DNA of 64,000 nucleotides from Erythrobasidium yunnanense (taxonomy: Eukaryota > Basidiomycota > Cystobasidiomycetes > Erythrobasidiales > Erythrobasidiaceae), in assembly GCA_001600175.1 (NCBI GenBank), contig BCJC01000001.1, positions 2,713,652 to 2,777,651 of the forward strand, read 5' to 3'. Shown in pieces: positions 43,688 to 54,986 of the stretch. The notes below the pieces were generated by a model that was not told where the DNA came from, searched no databases, and saw only the letters and a program-made list of their open reading frames with translations. The stretch's first letter is position 1; the number at the start of each line of letters is the position of its first letter. Position numbers and translations under genes: made by a program.

Positions 43688-44945
43688 ATGTCCAACGCTC
43701 TCCTCAATGTCGCATCAGGTTTCGGAGATTGTCGGGAAGACAGTAGGTGAATGTGAGTTCGCAATGGAAGAAGAACGCCTATACTAGAGGTCTAAGCCTG
43801 TCGGTTCTGAGCTGGGCGGGCGTGCTGTTCCGTATGGCAAGGGCCAACTGGAGCAGCGCGCTGCTACGCAGGAAGCCGTGAGTTTGGGCGTACCCTCGAT
43901 GAAGCACACCTTCAGCTTACTCTCTTGACTTCGTAGCAGTACCGTCAGTACGCTCGTAGTCCCCGAATCCTGAAAAATCACCCGCAACGGCATCACGCGC
44001 TTGTCTTCAAGATCCTTCATTATCTTGATAACCTCGACACCTGTCATTGCAAATGGTTTCCGGTTCCGGCTTCGGCATGACTCGACACAGAAGCTGGAGA
44101 ACAACCTAGAAGACTGCGAAAAGAAGATCCTTCAGGTCTGTTGCGGGACCTCGAACGCTCGAAGGTGTACTGAGTCGCGTTCGCAGCTTGAGAAAGAGGC
44201 TCGCGTTTCAAGACTAGATCTAGAAGTCCTGCGCAAGATTATCCACACCACCCTCATACACTATCCCTCCTTCTCCGACATTGAGACTCGTCTGGATGCT
44301 TTCAAGCTGCTTGTCAATGCCAACATCGATAGAGTCGGTCAGGTAAGCAGCGAGCGTATACTGTATTGTCTACGGTGCAAATGAGTTGTTTCAGCTCGCC
44401 AGTCGCGCAGGTCACCAAGCTCTAGAGAATCGTCAAGACATCACAGAAGCCATAGAGAGCCAGGCAACCATAGCACGCCAAGTCGCAACCAGCGAGGACA
44501 GTAGCACACGAGCCTCTACTGCGCTAAGAACGACTACGGAAGAGCATGCACGATTCATTACGGAGAAAGACGCGGCTTTCGAAAAGTTGAAAGCAGCCGG
44601 GACCACGATTTCGAACGCACAGAAGAAAGCTCTCGAAGACCTGAATGACGGCGTAGCAGCGGTAAGTACAGCAAAGAAAGACGCGCCCGCTTGCTACAAG
44701 TCAAGAGGAGGCTGTGAAGAAAGCACAAGATGCGCAAAAGGGACTCGCAGATATCAATGCATCGATCACATCATTTGAAGAGAAGAAGAAGCATATCACC
44801 TCTGCTGCCGAGAAAGGTTACTCGCACCTCGGCATCACCATCGCAACTCGGCCTTGTCATCTCCTTATTTCCTTCATAATCAGACTGGTAGCCATGCTGC
44901 TGAAGGTGATGGTCATAACAGTCACCTGGACGCCAACATCTCGTA
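43688..44945 (+). CDS. Spliced coiled-coil protein, unknown function, 3' end unresolved
   Basis: A chain of exons in compatible phases: MSNALLNVASGFGDCRED, then SKPVGSELGGRAVPYGKGQL, then (junction not settled near 43935-44060) FRFRLRHDSTQKLENNLEDC, LEKEARVSRLDLEVLRKI, HQALENRQDITEAIESQATI, TEEHARFITEKDAAFEKLKA, and AVKKAQDAQKGLADINASIT. The bulk is one long polar heptad-bearing helix, so a coiled-coil rod is predicted. Introns with GTAAGC/GTAAGT donors at about 44343 and 44661 support it as a real gene. A hydrophilic ending with a stop near 44945 is plausible. Reading further runs antisense into the flavin monooxygenase gene and is not believed. No family recognised. Confidence 0.45.
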
Positions 44946-45066
44946 GCACTCGCAGCTTCGCTTCTGTCTATTCTGCGTTCGGTCCAGAAGCAAGACATGC
45001 AGACCTGCGGGTTCTCGATGCGAAGCGAAAGCGCCTGCAATTACTGGGGTCCACATGCGAGCATGC

Positions 45067-47257
45067 TCACTGCACCCAGGGCTCAGGCCGGATGCCAGCG
45101 ACCTCCGCTGCAATTTGTATTGCAAGGTACTTTCCATAGAACCGCATAGTCTGCAGATCGCCGACCTGTACCCACAGCCCGTCGTGTCCAGATGGGCGCC
45201 ATACGCCGCTGGCTTCGCCCTCGGCCTGAAGGGAGCATCAGCCTGATCACTCACGAGACAATGCATACGTACATCGAGTCCCCAGATCGGATGCAACTTG
45301 GCTGCACTTGCTGCACCTGCAAGATCTTGGATCTGTTCGCGGAAGTCCTTGACAAAGCTATCGGCATGTCAGTATATACTCACACAACGGCTGTGTTATC
45401 TGACCCAGTAGCGTAGACGATAACATCGGCGCGTAGGAATGCGCCCCCGGCGAGGCTGACGCCATCTGGCTTGATTGCTTCGACCTGGGCACCGGATTTG
45501 ACTTTGATCTGCAAAGGTAGTGAGTTTTGAGCCTCTCCGGGCCTTCGTAGAAGACGAACCTTCCCGCTGATGATGTCTGCGCAGGCGCCGACCTAGACTT
45601 GCTTTCAGCCTTACTCCATATATAAGCGCTAGAACTTCTCACATCTGGATAATGGCTACCAAATGCGACGAATATTTGCTGCAGGAGCGTGTCAGTCATG
45701 GTCCTCAAGGGTAGGCGGCTGACATGCCTGTAGTTTTGATCCGCTTGTTTGGGCAAGGAAACCAGCCTTCTTCATACCTGTGTAGTAGTCTGGGTCGTAG
45801 CCATCCTGCAACTGATCCATAATAACTTCTGACAGCTGAGCCTGCAATTTGAGAGGATCCTGGCTGGATATTGTGTCCGCGACCTCTGTGGGAGTTCCTT
45901 CTTTCCATAAGAAATCCTGAGCAGCTCCGACATGTCCCTGAGGATATACACGCGTGTGACCCCGCTGGATCAACGTCACGTCAATGCCCTCTCTTGCACA
46001 GTCTTGCCCGATGTCCAAGGCAGTCGTGCTTGCTCCTAGAACAACCACCTTTTTGCCTTTCCACGCTTTGGCGTTCCTGTATGTGGCAGAATGTAGCTCT
46101 TCGCCTTTGAATTGTCCCTGCAAATGATTTCAGGCGTGTTGACCATTTTCTGTACTGACAGCAACTCACTCGACCAGGAATATTTGGATAGGAAGGGAAT
46201 CTTCCGCCTGCGCCGATGGCAAAGACGATATGCCTGGCTTGGATTCTTTCAGAGATCTCGCTGTGCCGAACTTGGACAGTCCATCTCCGCGACTCTTCAT
46301 CGTAGATCGTGCTCTTGATCTCCCTTGCAGTATAGACGGGTAGCTGCAGAGCTTTGACATAGTCGCGATGATACTGCCCAATCAGCTTGGCCGGCACATA
46401 CTCTGGGTATTCCTGGGGAAATGGCATGTAGGGGAGGCCACTGAAGAGCTTCGTTGTGTGTAGAGCCGCACTGTCGTACCGCTACTCCAACTTCAGCCGG
46501 GTTGTTTACTTTGGGCTGACGATGCTCACTTGCGCCCAGCTGTCTCCCACATTAGCGTCCCTCTCTAATACTGCACAGCTTATGTTTAGCGCTTTGAAAT
46601 GAGCTGCTACTCCTAAACCGCCTTGTCCCGCCCCGACTATGATAGCATCGACGTAAGCTGGGAGACTGTCATCAAGGGAGGTAGCCTTCGCATCGTGCGC
46701 TGCTTCGAAGGGCGATCTCCACGGCTGCGCACGCAACTCTTGGATGGTAGAAGTGACAGTAAAGACTTTGAAGGCGCCATTGGCCAACTTGAGAATGGTG
46801 ACTGCTAGCGTGCAAATCGCCTGCGGTCTTCCAGTGTGGAAAGACAGTCGTATTCCTATGAAGCTCAGACCGTTGGGAAGAGTGTTGTGGATCGTATGCT
46901 CCTTCAAGTACTTGACATCTGTAACAGATGCCCGATTCAACAGCGCTGGAACCGTGTTGATGATTCGCCTGCAGGCAGAGTATCAGCTTATAATCACCCT
47001 GACGAAGCAGACTATACTCGCTTCTGGCTTTGAAACGTCCGTAGAGACCATGTTAAAGCCACGATGTCACGCCAGAATCCTTGAGCATGAAAGACCTTTG
47101 GTATGAGGACAGCTGCCTTGTCTGGATGTAGAAGCAGCTCCGAGAGCTGCTGGGAGATTTGCGCTGCGATGCAATCAACCTCTTCTGGCAGTATCTGGCT
47201 GCACTCGGACGAAGCTGGCCAGCTACCGGGCAAGTCGTAGACGTGCTTGACAACCAT
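45067..47257 (-). CDS. Flavin-containing monooxygenase-like oxidoreductase with NTF2-like N-terminus
   Basis: About nine exons from the ATG at 47257 to the TGA at 45067, about 600 residues. The N-terminal part ends with the fungal signature HAQGFWRDIVALTWSLRT, typical of the NTF2-like lead domain of this group. Then come the FAD Rossmann motif IIVGAGQGGLGVAAHFKAL, the central motif YRNAKAWKGKKVVVLGAS with the NADPH-binding VVLGASTTALDIG, and ADVIVYATGSDN. The C-terminus reads GHDGLWVQVGDLQTMRFYGK and LAIQIAAEVAGI. These are marks of class B FMO-like enzymes related to plant YUCCA and fungal dimethylaniline-type monooxygenases; the substrate is unknown. The first junction uses a weak gtttca donor, chosen because it alone keeps frame (LTWSLRT-RIINTVP). 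Confidence 0.85.
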
Positions 47258-47778
47258 GTCGTTAAAGCAGCGTATAGCAATGTGTAGGGGCTTTACAGGA
47301 AATCATCGAAGCGAGTATGCAACTTTCGTACCGGCAGTCGGGCCATGTATTCTTGCGGATCAGAAATAGCGTATCTGCGACTAACTACTGTTTGCGCTTG
47401 CATCACTCATGCTTCAGCCTGTCTAAAGAGTACTACGATGTCAGTTTAGAAGATACGCTGTTACAAAATACAGTCGGGACCCGATACCCTTGCGTGTTAA
47501 ACTCCGAATTCACTACAGTATCAGCAATCAGCCCGCTATCTGCTATATAGCCCGTATACATGAGCTCTTATGTCAGTCCAACGTCAATCACAGCAAGCGA
47601 AGGAGATGCGGGAAAGTCTCCAAGACGCGACTGGAGGCTCCAGTTTCACAGCAATGACTCTGAACGGAGCCTTGCATAGTAGTGGACTACTGAGGTTGTA
47701 GGTAATGCGAACGATCAGGTTTGGTCTGATCCGAGCTTCTTGCATCTTTGACTCTCAACGCGACTTTTCGATGCCTCG
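47258..47778. other. Divergent intergenic region with a 3-codon uORF
   Basis: Promoter space between the monooxygenase and the WH2-like gene. No gene supported. Just before the downstream start, ATGCCTCGATGA at 47771-47782 is a minimal upstream frame whose stop overlaps the main ATG at 47779. Confidence 0.4.
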
Positions 47779-50669
47779 ATGAACTGCGTTAACGCAGCAG
47801 GCGACAGCACAGGAGCAGTAACCAGCAAACGCAGTTCGAAAGGGCATACGCGCCAGAACAGCAGCAGCGGTGGAGGAGGGATTCTGAGCTTCCTGAAAAC
47901 AGAGATAGACTCGTTCGTGAAAGGACTGAGCGGGCACGGCGAGGTGGGCAACATCATATAGATCCAGTAATTGATTGCTGAGACGTTTTTGCAGAAACCT
48001 GTTGCGACGACCTCAAGCCATGATCCGCCAAAGAAACGCCAGAAAAGGTCGCACGAACCAGAAGGGCGTCCATCGTACGACAGCGAGCTGGACGCGATAC
48101 GACAGCATACAGCACATCGATACTCTGCACAAGGTGCGATCTGGCCCAATGTCACGACGCCTTTGCATCAAGCTGATGTTTTGTTTTCGGCGACAGACTA
48201 TGTACCGCTGACAGCTGCAAACTTGCGTGCATCGACGTCTAGAGTACAGATTGAAGACTACGATGATGCAGCTGGTCTACCTACGCGATCAAGCCTGTCT
48301 CAGAGTACCGGCAGAGACGTCAGATCCAGCAACAAACCCCTACCTCGTCTAGAGGCTCAAACGAGCAGTCCTGCACGACAACCAAGCTCAACAACAATAG
48401 ATGCACGGTCGCCGGACAATGTACAAGAGCAGAGACGCCGGAAACGCGAGCGGGCAGCAACCTTTGTGAACGATGAAGAAGCGCGTCGAGTCTTGTTACA
48501 TCAGATCAAGGAGCAAGAAGAGCGGGAAGCAGAGTATGCTAGACTGGCTGAAGAGGAGGCCAGGCGGCAGCGGCGGAAAGAGAAAGAACGTCATGCAAGG
48601 GAACAGAAACGAAAGCTTGAGAGAGCTGATGCTTTAGCAAGGCTAGAGGCTCAGCAGCGCTTGGAGGAAGAGCAAGACAAGGAAGAACAGGACAGGCTTG
48701 AGCAGGAAAGGCTTCGAGTGAAGGAGGAGGATGCGAGGCGGAATAGGCAGCGGGAGCGAAAGAAGCTGGAAGAGGGGCGACGTCTGCGAGCGATAGAAGA
48801 AGAGAACATGCGGCAGGAACGCATTCAAGAGGAAGAAGAACAGAAGGCGAAGCTGCGACAGCAACAAGAAGATCGAGCTGCCGAGCGAGAAAGAAAGCGC
48901 GTTCGCGAGCTGGAAGCCGAAGTCGAGCGCTTGAAGAGAGAGCTTGAAGCCGCTAAACAAAGCAACAGACATGTCCACTTCGCACCTACGCCTCCGGATT
49001 CTGAACGATCCGGTCCAGCACTCAGCCTTCATCCCGATGCTTCTTTCCTATCGATGTCTTCAACTGGCTCATTCGTCGAAGTCGCACATCCCCCGCCTCC
49101 TCCTCCCACTGCACCTCCTCCGCCACCTCTTGCCAACTCATCTACAAAAGCCAATCCTATGGCGATCATCGCAGCTCGCAAAGCGGCTTTGAAGAGTACG
49201 CCTCCGCGAAAGAAGATACCAACGAATGGGATAGGTGTAGCTATGCCTGTTGATATGGGCAAATTCCTGAACGAGATGAAGAATACGAAGCTGAAGAAAG
49301 TAGGCTTGCCGACTGAAGGCAAGAAGGAAAAGAAGGAAGAATCTGGCTTGAAGGGCGTGCTAGGTGAGCGAAGTCACCTTGTCTGATACTCGTATGCCAT
49401 GCTGATCTGTCGACAATGGCAGAACATGTCCTTCGCAAGCAGTTCAAGCCAGACGATCGGACATCCTCCTCGACTCGCTCCACTCAGTCTACATTCCCAT
49501 CTTTCCCATCTCGCTCTTCTCGGGAGAATCTCTCAGCGTCAACGTCCAGCTCGATCACGTCTTTCTCCTCCTATCGTCCGCTCGACTGGTCTTTCGAGCT
49601 TGACAATGCGCCTATTCCACCGCCTCGGCCACATACAGCTCTCGAACGAAGAGCAAGTCTGAAACATACACCTCTACACCAATCTACGAACTCTACGTCT
49701 TCTCTTCCTGTTCCGCCTCGACCTGTCTTGCCGTCTGCTATTAAGGCTTCTAGGACTCTATCGCATCCGCAAGCTACTAGCACACCCAAGAAGTCGGCTT
49801 CTCAGCCTGACCTTCGAAACTCGTTGGATAGACAACCCGTACAATCTACTTCCTCACAACAGCTACAGCGAACTCAGATTCGCCCGCAAGCTGCTTTCGG
49901 GCATGCTCTCACAAGCGAGGAGCCTCAACAGGCAGGTCGTACGAAAGCGCAGCCATATGGCCATCGTAGACAGAACAGCAACTCGCTAGCGTCTTCGCTA
50001 GCCTCTTCTTCGGCAACTACCGTTCAGCGGCACTATGATCTACCTCGACCGAGTCTGCGGGAGACAATGGATGTACACGGCTCGACCAGGAGCATTCGGA
50101 CTGCTGGACAGTCTATACGCTCGGCGGGCAGTTCGTTCGATGTGGACATCTATGCTCAGATGCAATTGAAGGAGGACGATGATGAGCTAGAGGAGGAAAC
50201 GCGCAGAAGCCTATCTAATCCTCCGAGGATAGATGGCATGATGGACCTTCCTTCGCCCACTTTCTCGCTTTCTTTCTTGAATCCACCACAACCTCAAGCT
50301 AGGAAGGTCTCGACGTCCAAGATCCCGCGATCTGATTCGCTCAATGCGATGCAGTCAGAGGTCGAGGCTGTAGCTTATCCTGCAAACAGGCAAGCTCTGC
50401 GCAAAGTATCGGATTTCACTCATCCTCGACGCGCTCCAGCTCCGCCTCAGGAGGACTACATCGGCAAACATGATAGTCTTGGTCGTCCAGTCTCTCCAGC
50501 AAAAGCCAAAGCGCGACAACGAGCAGAACAGAGCCGTTACATTCCTTCGCTACATGAAGATGACGAGATATTCCTGAGAGGCGCCGGCCTGACAGACGAA
50601 GATGCGAACAGGCTCTTGCAGGATGACGAAGGAGATGGCTCTATTCTTGTAGGCTATGGCAGGCGTTGA
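47779..50669 (+). CDS. Coiled-coil, polyproline and WH2-like motif protein (candidate actin-associated scaffold)
   Basis: Three exons (47779-47943, 47995-49363, 49423-50669) give 926 residues. In order: a Ser/Gly N-terminus with GGILSFLKTEIDSFVKGLSG; a basic KKRQKR patch; a charged helix of about 190 residues, rich in Glu/Arg/Lys (LEEEQDKEEQDRLEQERLR), a long single helix or coiled coil; a polyproline stretch (HPPPPPPTAPPPPPLANSST); then AIIAARKAALKS and MGKFLNEMKNTKLKKVG. The last is close to the WH2 actin-monomer motif (helix, then LKKV/T). The C-terminal 420 residues are Ser/Pro-rich and disordered. Polyproline beside WH2 recalls verprolin/WIP and WASP proteins, but the order and the long charged helix differ, so this is not called VRP1. 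A role in actin assembly is inference. Confidence 0.7.
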
Positions 50670-50868
50670 CCGTCTTGCCTGACAGACACTTTTGGGGATA
50701 AGTAATGCTAGGTCATAATAAGTCTAGCCGGTTTGTAGGGTACTCTTGTTGTTGTACATAGCATTTCTGTCTCTCTCCTGTATCTAGTCTAGCTCGATCA
50801 TACAATCTTACATTCTCGTTTACATCCCTGTCACGTCTTGCCTTTCCGACGAACGACAACTTATCAGA

Positions 50869-51903
50869 ATGCCACAATCCACGATGATTGCGCGTGTCAG
50901 CGACGGTGAGGGAGCGTAACGCTGAATGAAAGCGCCCAACTGTGCTGACTCCAAGGTGTTTTGCGCTTTCAGGTCTCCCGCTAGCAGCATCCGTGGACGA
51001 CGAACAGGCAAGCTGGGCGCAGGACTCCGGCCTCAAGATAGTACGAGACTTACATTTCAAATGAAATCCCAGACAGAAACGGATCTGGCCGAGTACAAGC
51101 AGCAGGCCAAACTGATATTCAAACGCCTGGGCAATGCAAGCGAACCCAAATGCTCCATAGAATCTGGCAAATGCAGTCTACAGTGTGCAAGAACATCGAA
51201 CAAGACGTCTATGTCTGGGCTGACATATGTACCTCTCAGCTACTTGATCCAGAATGGGATCGCGTACCTCACGATAGCAGACAAGTCGTATCCACGCAAG
51301 CTGGCCTTCTCATATCTGGATGAGCTGAGCAAGGAATTTGAAAGAAGCTATGCGGGTGCGCTGTCAAATCTGCTTGGCCAGCTTCGTGGTATGGCAAGGC
51401 TGACGATGTTGGCCATCTGCAGACGAAGCTTTCAAGCCGCAGTTACGGCCGTATGCATTCGTCAAGTTCGACACTTTCATTCAGCGGACGAAGCGTCTAT
51501 ACCAAGATTCCAGGTGAGAGGCCTCGCCTTGGCCAAGCTGTTGTATCGCTAACATCCGCTTGCTCTGCTTGCAGGACAATGGCGAATGCAAAAGCTGGAG
51601 GTCTAGACAAGCTTAACGAAGATCTGCAAGATGTTACGCGTATAATGACCAAAAACATGGAGGATCTCCTATGGAGAGGCGATTCATTGGACCGTGCGTA
51701 CCCTTTGTATATTCTTAAAGATGCACAATTGTGCTAAGTGACTTGTAGGCATGTCAACAATGTCAACATCACTGCGAGACGAGTCCCTAAAATACCGAAA
51801 GTCGGCACGTAACATCAATCTGCAAGCTCTGTACCGCAAATGGGCTCCTGTCGGCGTGCTCGGATTGATGTTCCTGATACTATTATGGTGGAAGTTCTGG
51901 TAG
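50869..51903 (+). CDS. SEC22: v-SNARE SEC22
   Basis: Seven exons from the ATG at 50869 to the TAG at 51903, about 215 residues, the expected size. Longin domain: TMIARVSDGLPLAASVDDEQ, TETDLAEYKQQAKLIFKRLG, LHYLIQNGIAYLTIADKSYP, RKLAFSYLDELSKEFERSYA, YAFVKFDTFIQRTKRLYQDS. SNARE helix: LDKLNEDLQDVTRIMTKNME with the central Arg. C-terminal TM: PVGVLGLMFLILLWWKFW. Sec22 is the ER-Golgi R-SNARE acting in both COPII and COPI transport. The second intron (51008-51072) appears to use a GC donor (CAG-gcaagc). A 32-nt GT-AG alternative would add residues absent from Sec22 proteins. Confidence 0.93.
51008..51072 (+). other. Probable GC-AG intron in SEC22
   Basis: The donor reads CAG-GCAAGC and the acceptor ATCCCAG-ACA. 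Splicing here joins VDDEQ directly to TETDLAEYKQQ, as in Sec22 of other eukaryotes. A GT at 51041 with the same acceptor would leave a 32-nt intron, far below the 50-65 nt seen in the neighbours, and insert eleven extra residues. Both keep phase 0, so the choice rests on family length and intron size. Confidence 0.7.
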
Positions 51904-52194
51904 AGTATTTTCTGACTGCTGCCTGCACGGGCTCAAGGCACTTCTACGATCACGATTCTCTCGTTTGTGCGGTCAGACATGTTGTTCCAGTATGTCCTAG
52001 AAGCAGATGTTAGCCAATGCAAGTTCCAAGCTTACCTGCGAATACGCTGTTCGTATCAGAATGCAGTTAACGCGACTTCGCACTTTGCCTTTCTTGCGCT
52101 TTCGCGGACTAACATGGCCAATCCTTCTGGCCTCAGTCGCTCGATACGACCTTCTCCAACATGGTCGCTGTTCCATCGCAGCTCACTGCCCTCA

Positions 52195-54661
52195 ATGCTG
52201 TCCCTTCTCGTCATTTTGCTGTCAACGCTGGCCGTCGCAGCCCCCGTCAAAGGTCTCGATATGCATGCTGGCACGCTTCTGACTGGCGCAACCTTCAGCA
52301 AAAGCATAGCGGATGGCATATGGTGCTTGCTTCTCTACCATGCGCGAAAGCGAGGATTCAGCTGCTAACATTTGGCTATTAATGACCGAAGGCTCGTGGA
52401 ACACTACTCGTACGCTGCGAATACCTTTCAGCATACATCGCGTTCTGATATCGCCAATGCAGCCCATACTGCCATCATTGCAGAGACTTTGCGCCAACGT
52501 GGATAGAGTAAGCAAGGCTAGGCCGAGAAGCGAATGATGACCAAATGCTTAGCATGCTCGCTACAGGCTGGCAAATTCTCGCAAGTCTCAAGAAGAGTCT
52601 ATCAACTTTCATTTCGGACAAGTAGACTGCAGCGTGGACGGAGGTCAGCTTGGCCCGAAGACCTATTCATACTGCCCGAGCTGAGCTTGGGTTCTGCAAC
52701 GATAGATTTATGCGACTCCAATAACGTGAAAGGATATCCTTCAGTCTTCCTATACGAAAACGGCCAATATGTCGAGACGTTCAAGAAAGAGAGGACGCTC
52801 GCAGCCTTCAACAAATGGCTAGATGCACGCCTGCCAGACGAGCCTGCGAAGGACAAGACTGGGACAGATAGTCAAGAAGATCCGGTGCCCATCGCTAATC
52901 CGGGCGACCAGTCTACGACTACCGCTAAAGAAGACGCGCCAAGCCGGACGCCTGAACATGCTGTGTATCAGGAAGAAGCACCTACAACAGCTGTAGCGAA
53001 AGATCAGACGCCTGACAAAGAGCTCGTCAAGGAAGAAGTGAAGTCTGCCCCTGCTCTCAAAGTTCAGCAAGCCCATGTGGACATGCAGAAGCGAGTTACG
53101 GCAAATCCAGAAGGAAAGGTCATATCAGCTACAAGATCTGAGTTGGAAGACCTCATTAAAGGTACCGGCGGTGCTGGGCCAGTCTTTGTGAAATATTACG
53201 CTCCCTGGTGCGGTCATTGTGTGTGGCTTCTCTGCGTTGACATAGACAGTCCAACTGATTGATGACCTTCTAGGCAAGCATTTGGCGCCTGTCTGGGTGG
53301 AAGTCGCCGTACAGCTCAAGAATAAGGTCAATGTCGTCGAATTCAACTGTGATCTGAAAGCGAACAAAGAGCGATGTGGAGCTGAAGGCATCAAAGGCTA
53401 CCCGACTTTGATCTTCTACAACGAAGGTCAAAAAAGAGAATACAATGGAGGCAGAGATCTGCATACTTTGGTCACGTATGCAGCACGGACAGCAGCATCG
53501 TAAGTCTAGGCTATAGCCTCTCAGCAACGGTTACTGATTAGTGAATTCATCGTAGCACCGGTGTACGCGAGCTCGCAGCAATTGACCTGCCTGCTACAGC
53601 CAGCAGGGAAGAGGTCTTCTTCTTGTTACTTCACCCTGCGCAAGGCAACCAAGAGGACGAGAAGCTTGTACGAACTGCAGCTGGAACGCTTCTCGGCTCG
53701 GTACCAGTGTTCATGTCGTCTTCACCTGAGCTATTCTCGAAATATGACTATCCCGCGAATCAAGCTTCTCTGCTTGTATTCAAGGATCATAGTGACCAAT
53801 TTCCCGCCGAAGCATACAACCTGACGTCGAGGGCGACATCGACGACTGGGAATGCTGCCTCGGACAGACAGCAGGAGGAAACAAAGCTCATATCCTGGAT
53901 ACACGCGAATCGGTTCCCGACTGCGGCGGAGCTTACGGGTGTAAACTTCAAAGAATACATGGAGGATGGACAGTTACGAAAAGAAGCATATGTCATCATC
54001 GCCCCTCTCAGCCAGAAAGCCCTGGGGGAACAAGGAGTAACTTCAGCGAAAGCTGATCTCGACAAGATAGCTTCTGCATGGAGGAAAGCGACGAAGTTCA
54101 ATCCTAGAGATAAACCAGTGCACTTCGTCTGGGTCAATGCAGATACTTGGGCGACCTACCTTTCGAGCGGGTACAAGATCGATCCTCATGCACCGACTCC
54201 GCAAGTCATTATTACGAACCCGATCAGAGACGAATACTACTCGGTAGATATCAAGAAGCAGCCTCTTACGCTGGATGGAAGACAGATCTTCGCTGCGCTG
54301 GAGGATCTGTATGAAGGGAAATTGAAGCCTAAGATCAGCTTGTCTGTAGGCGAGCGGATAGCGCGGTTCATCATGGACAAAGTTGGTTTTATTTTCGTGA
54401 GTACAGCCGCTTTCACACGTTAACGCTATATAAATGCTAAGTCACTCTCCGTTCTTCCAGGTCGCGATCGGCAACCATCCTATACTATCTGCCTTCTTAG
54501 GCCTAGCATTCTTCATTATCTTCTTTTGCGTGCTGGTCTTCTTGTTTGATGAAGCAGACACGGACGGTCACGCTGCTCCACAGCCGAAGTTCGTAAATAA
54601 CGGGCAAAGCCTGTATTCGGCGATAGGTGTCAATACCAATAATGCAGTCAAGAAGGACTAG
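52195..54661 (+). CDS. Membrane-anchored protein disulfide isomerase (EPS1/TMX-like)
   Basis: Multi-exon gene starting at the ATG at 52195 with a signal peptide (MLSLLVILLSTLAVAAPVKG). First thioredoxin domain, rebuilt over five exons: SIADGIWLVEHYSPYCHHCR, FAPTWIELANSRKSQEESIN, FHFGQVDCSVDGDLCDSNNV, KGYPSVFLYENGQYVETFKK; active site CHHC. A Glu/Pro/Thr linker follows. Second thioredoxin domain: FVKYYAPWCGHCKHLAPVW (CGHC) and GIKGYPTLIFYNEGQKREY. A long redox-inactive region of about 280 residues comes next, then one TM (LSAFLGLAFFIIFFCVLVFL) and a short cytosolic tail without KDEL. This matches the type I membrane PDIs of the ER (Eps1 in yeast, TMX3-like in animals), which handle folding or quality control of membrane proteins. 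It ends 326 bp before the EMG1 stop (convergent). Confidence 0.88.
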
Positions 54662-54986
54662 GTTAGAGCATGTTATTCGTTTACTTGTTGTATGTAGCAT
54701 ACATGGGTCAATCCTAGACTGAGTCGTAAGTAAAGCCATCAAGCGACATGCGGATTAAGCTTGTTCTAGCAATTTTTCGTTTTCTTTCTACGAGAAGTGA
54801 TAACAACAACCGGTGACAAAGAGATGCTAGTGTACATATTACGTAGGGCGGATGAACCCAGCCCAGGCTTAGCGGACCTACATCACTGTTAAAAGTGCAT
54901 GAGACGTGCGAAAATGGTACAGAGCGCGATGAAGCGGAGTTGGTTGACGTGATATTACAGTCTTATAGTGACGGAAGATCTGCCTC
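54662..54986. other. Intergenic, convergent 3' flanks
   Basis: About 325 bp between two stops. No gene or RNA signature seen; presumed 3' UTRs. Confidence 0.4.
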
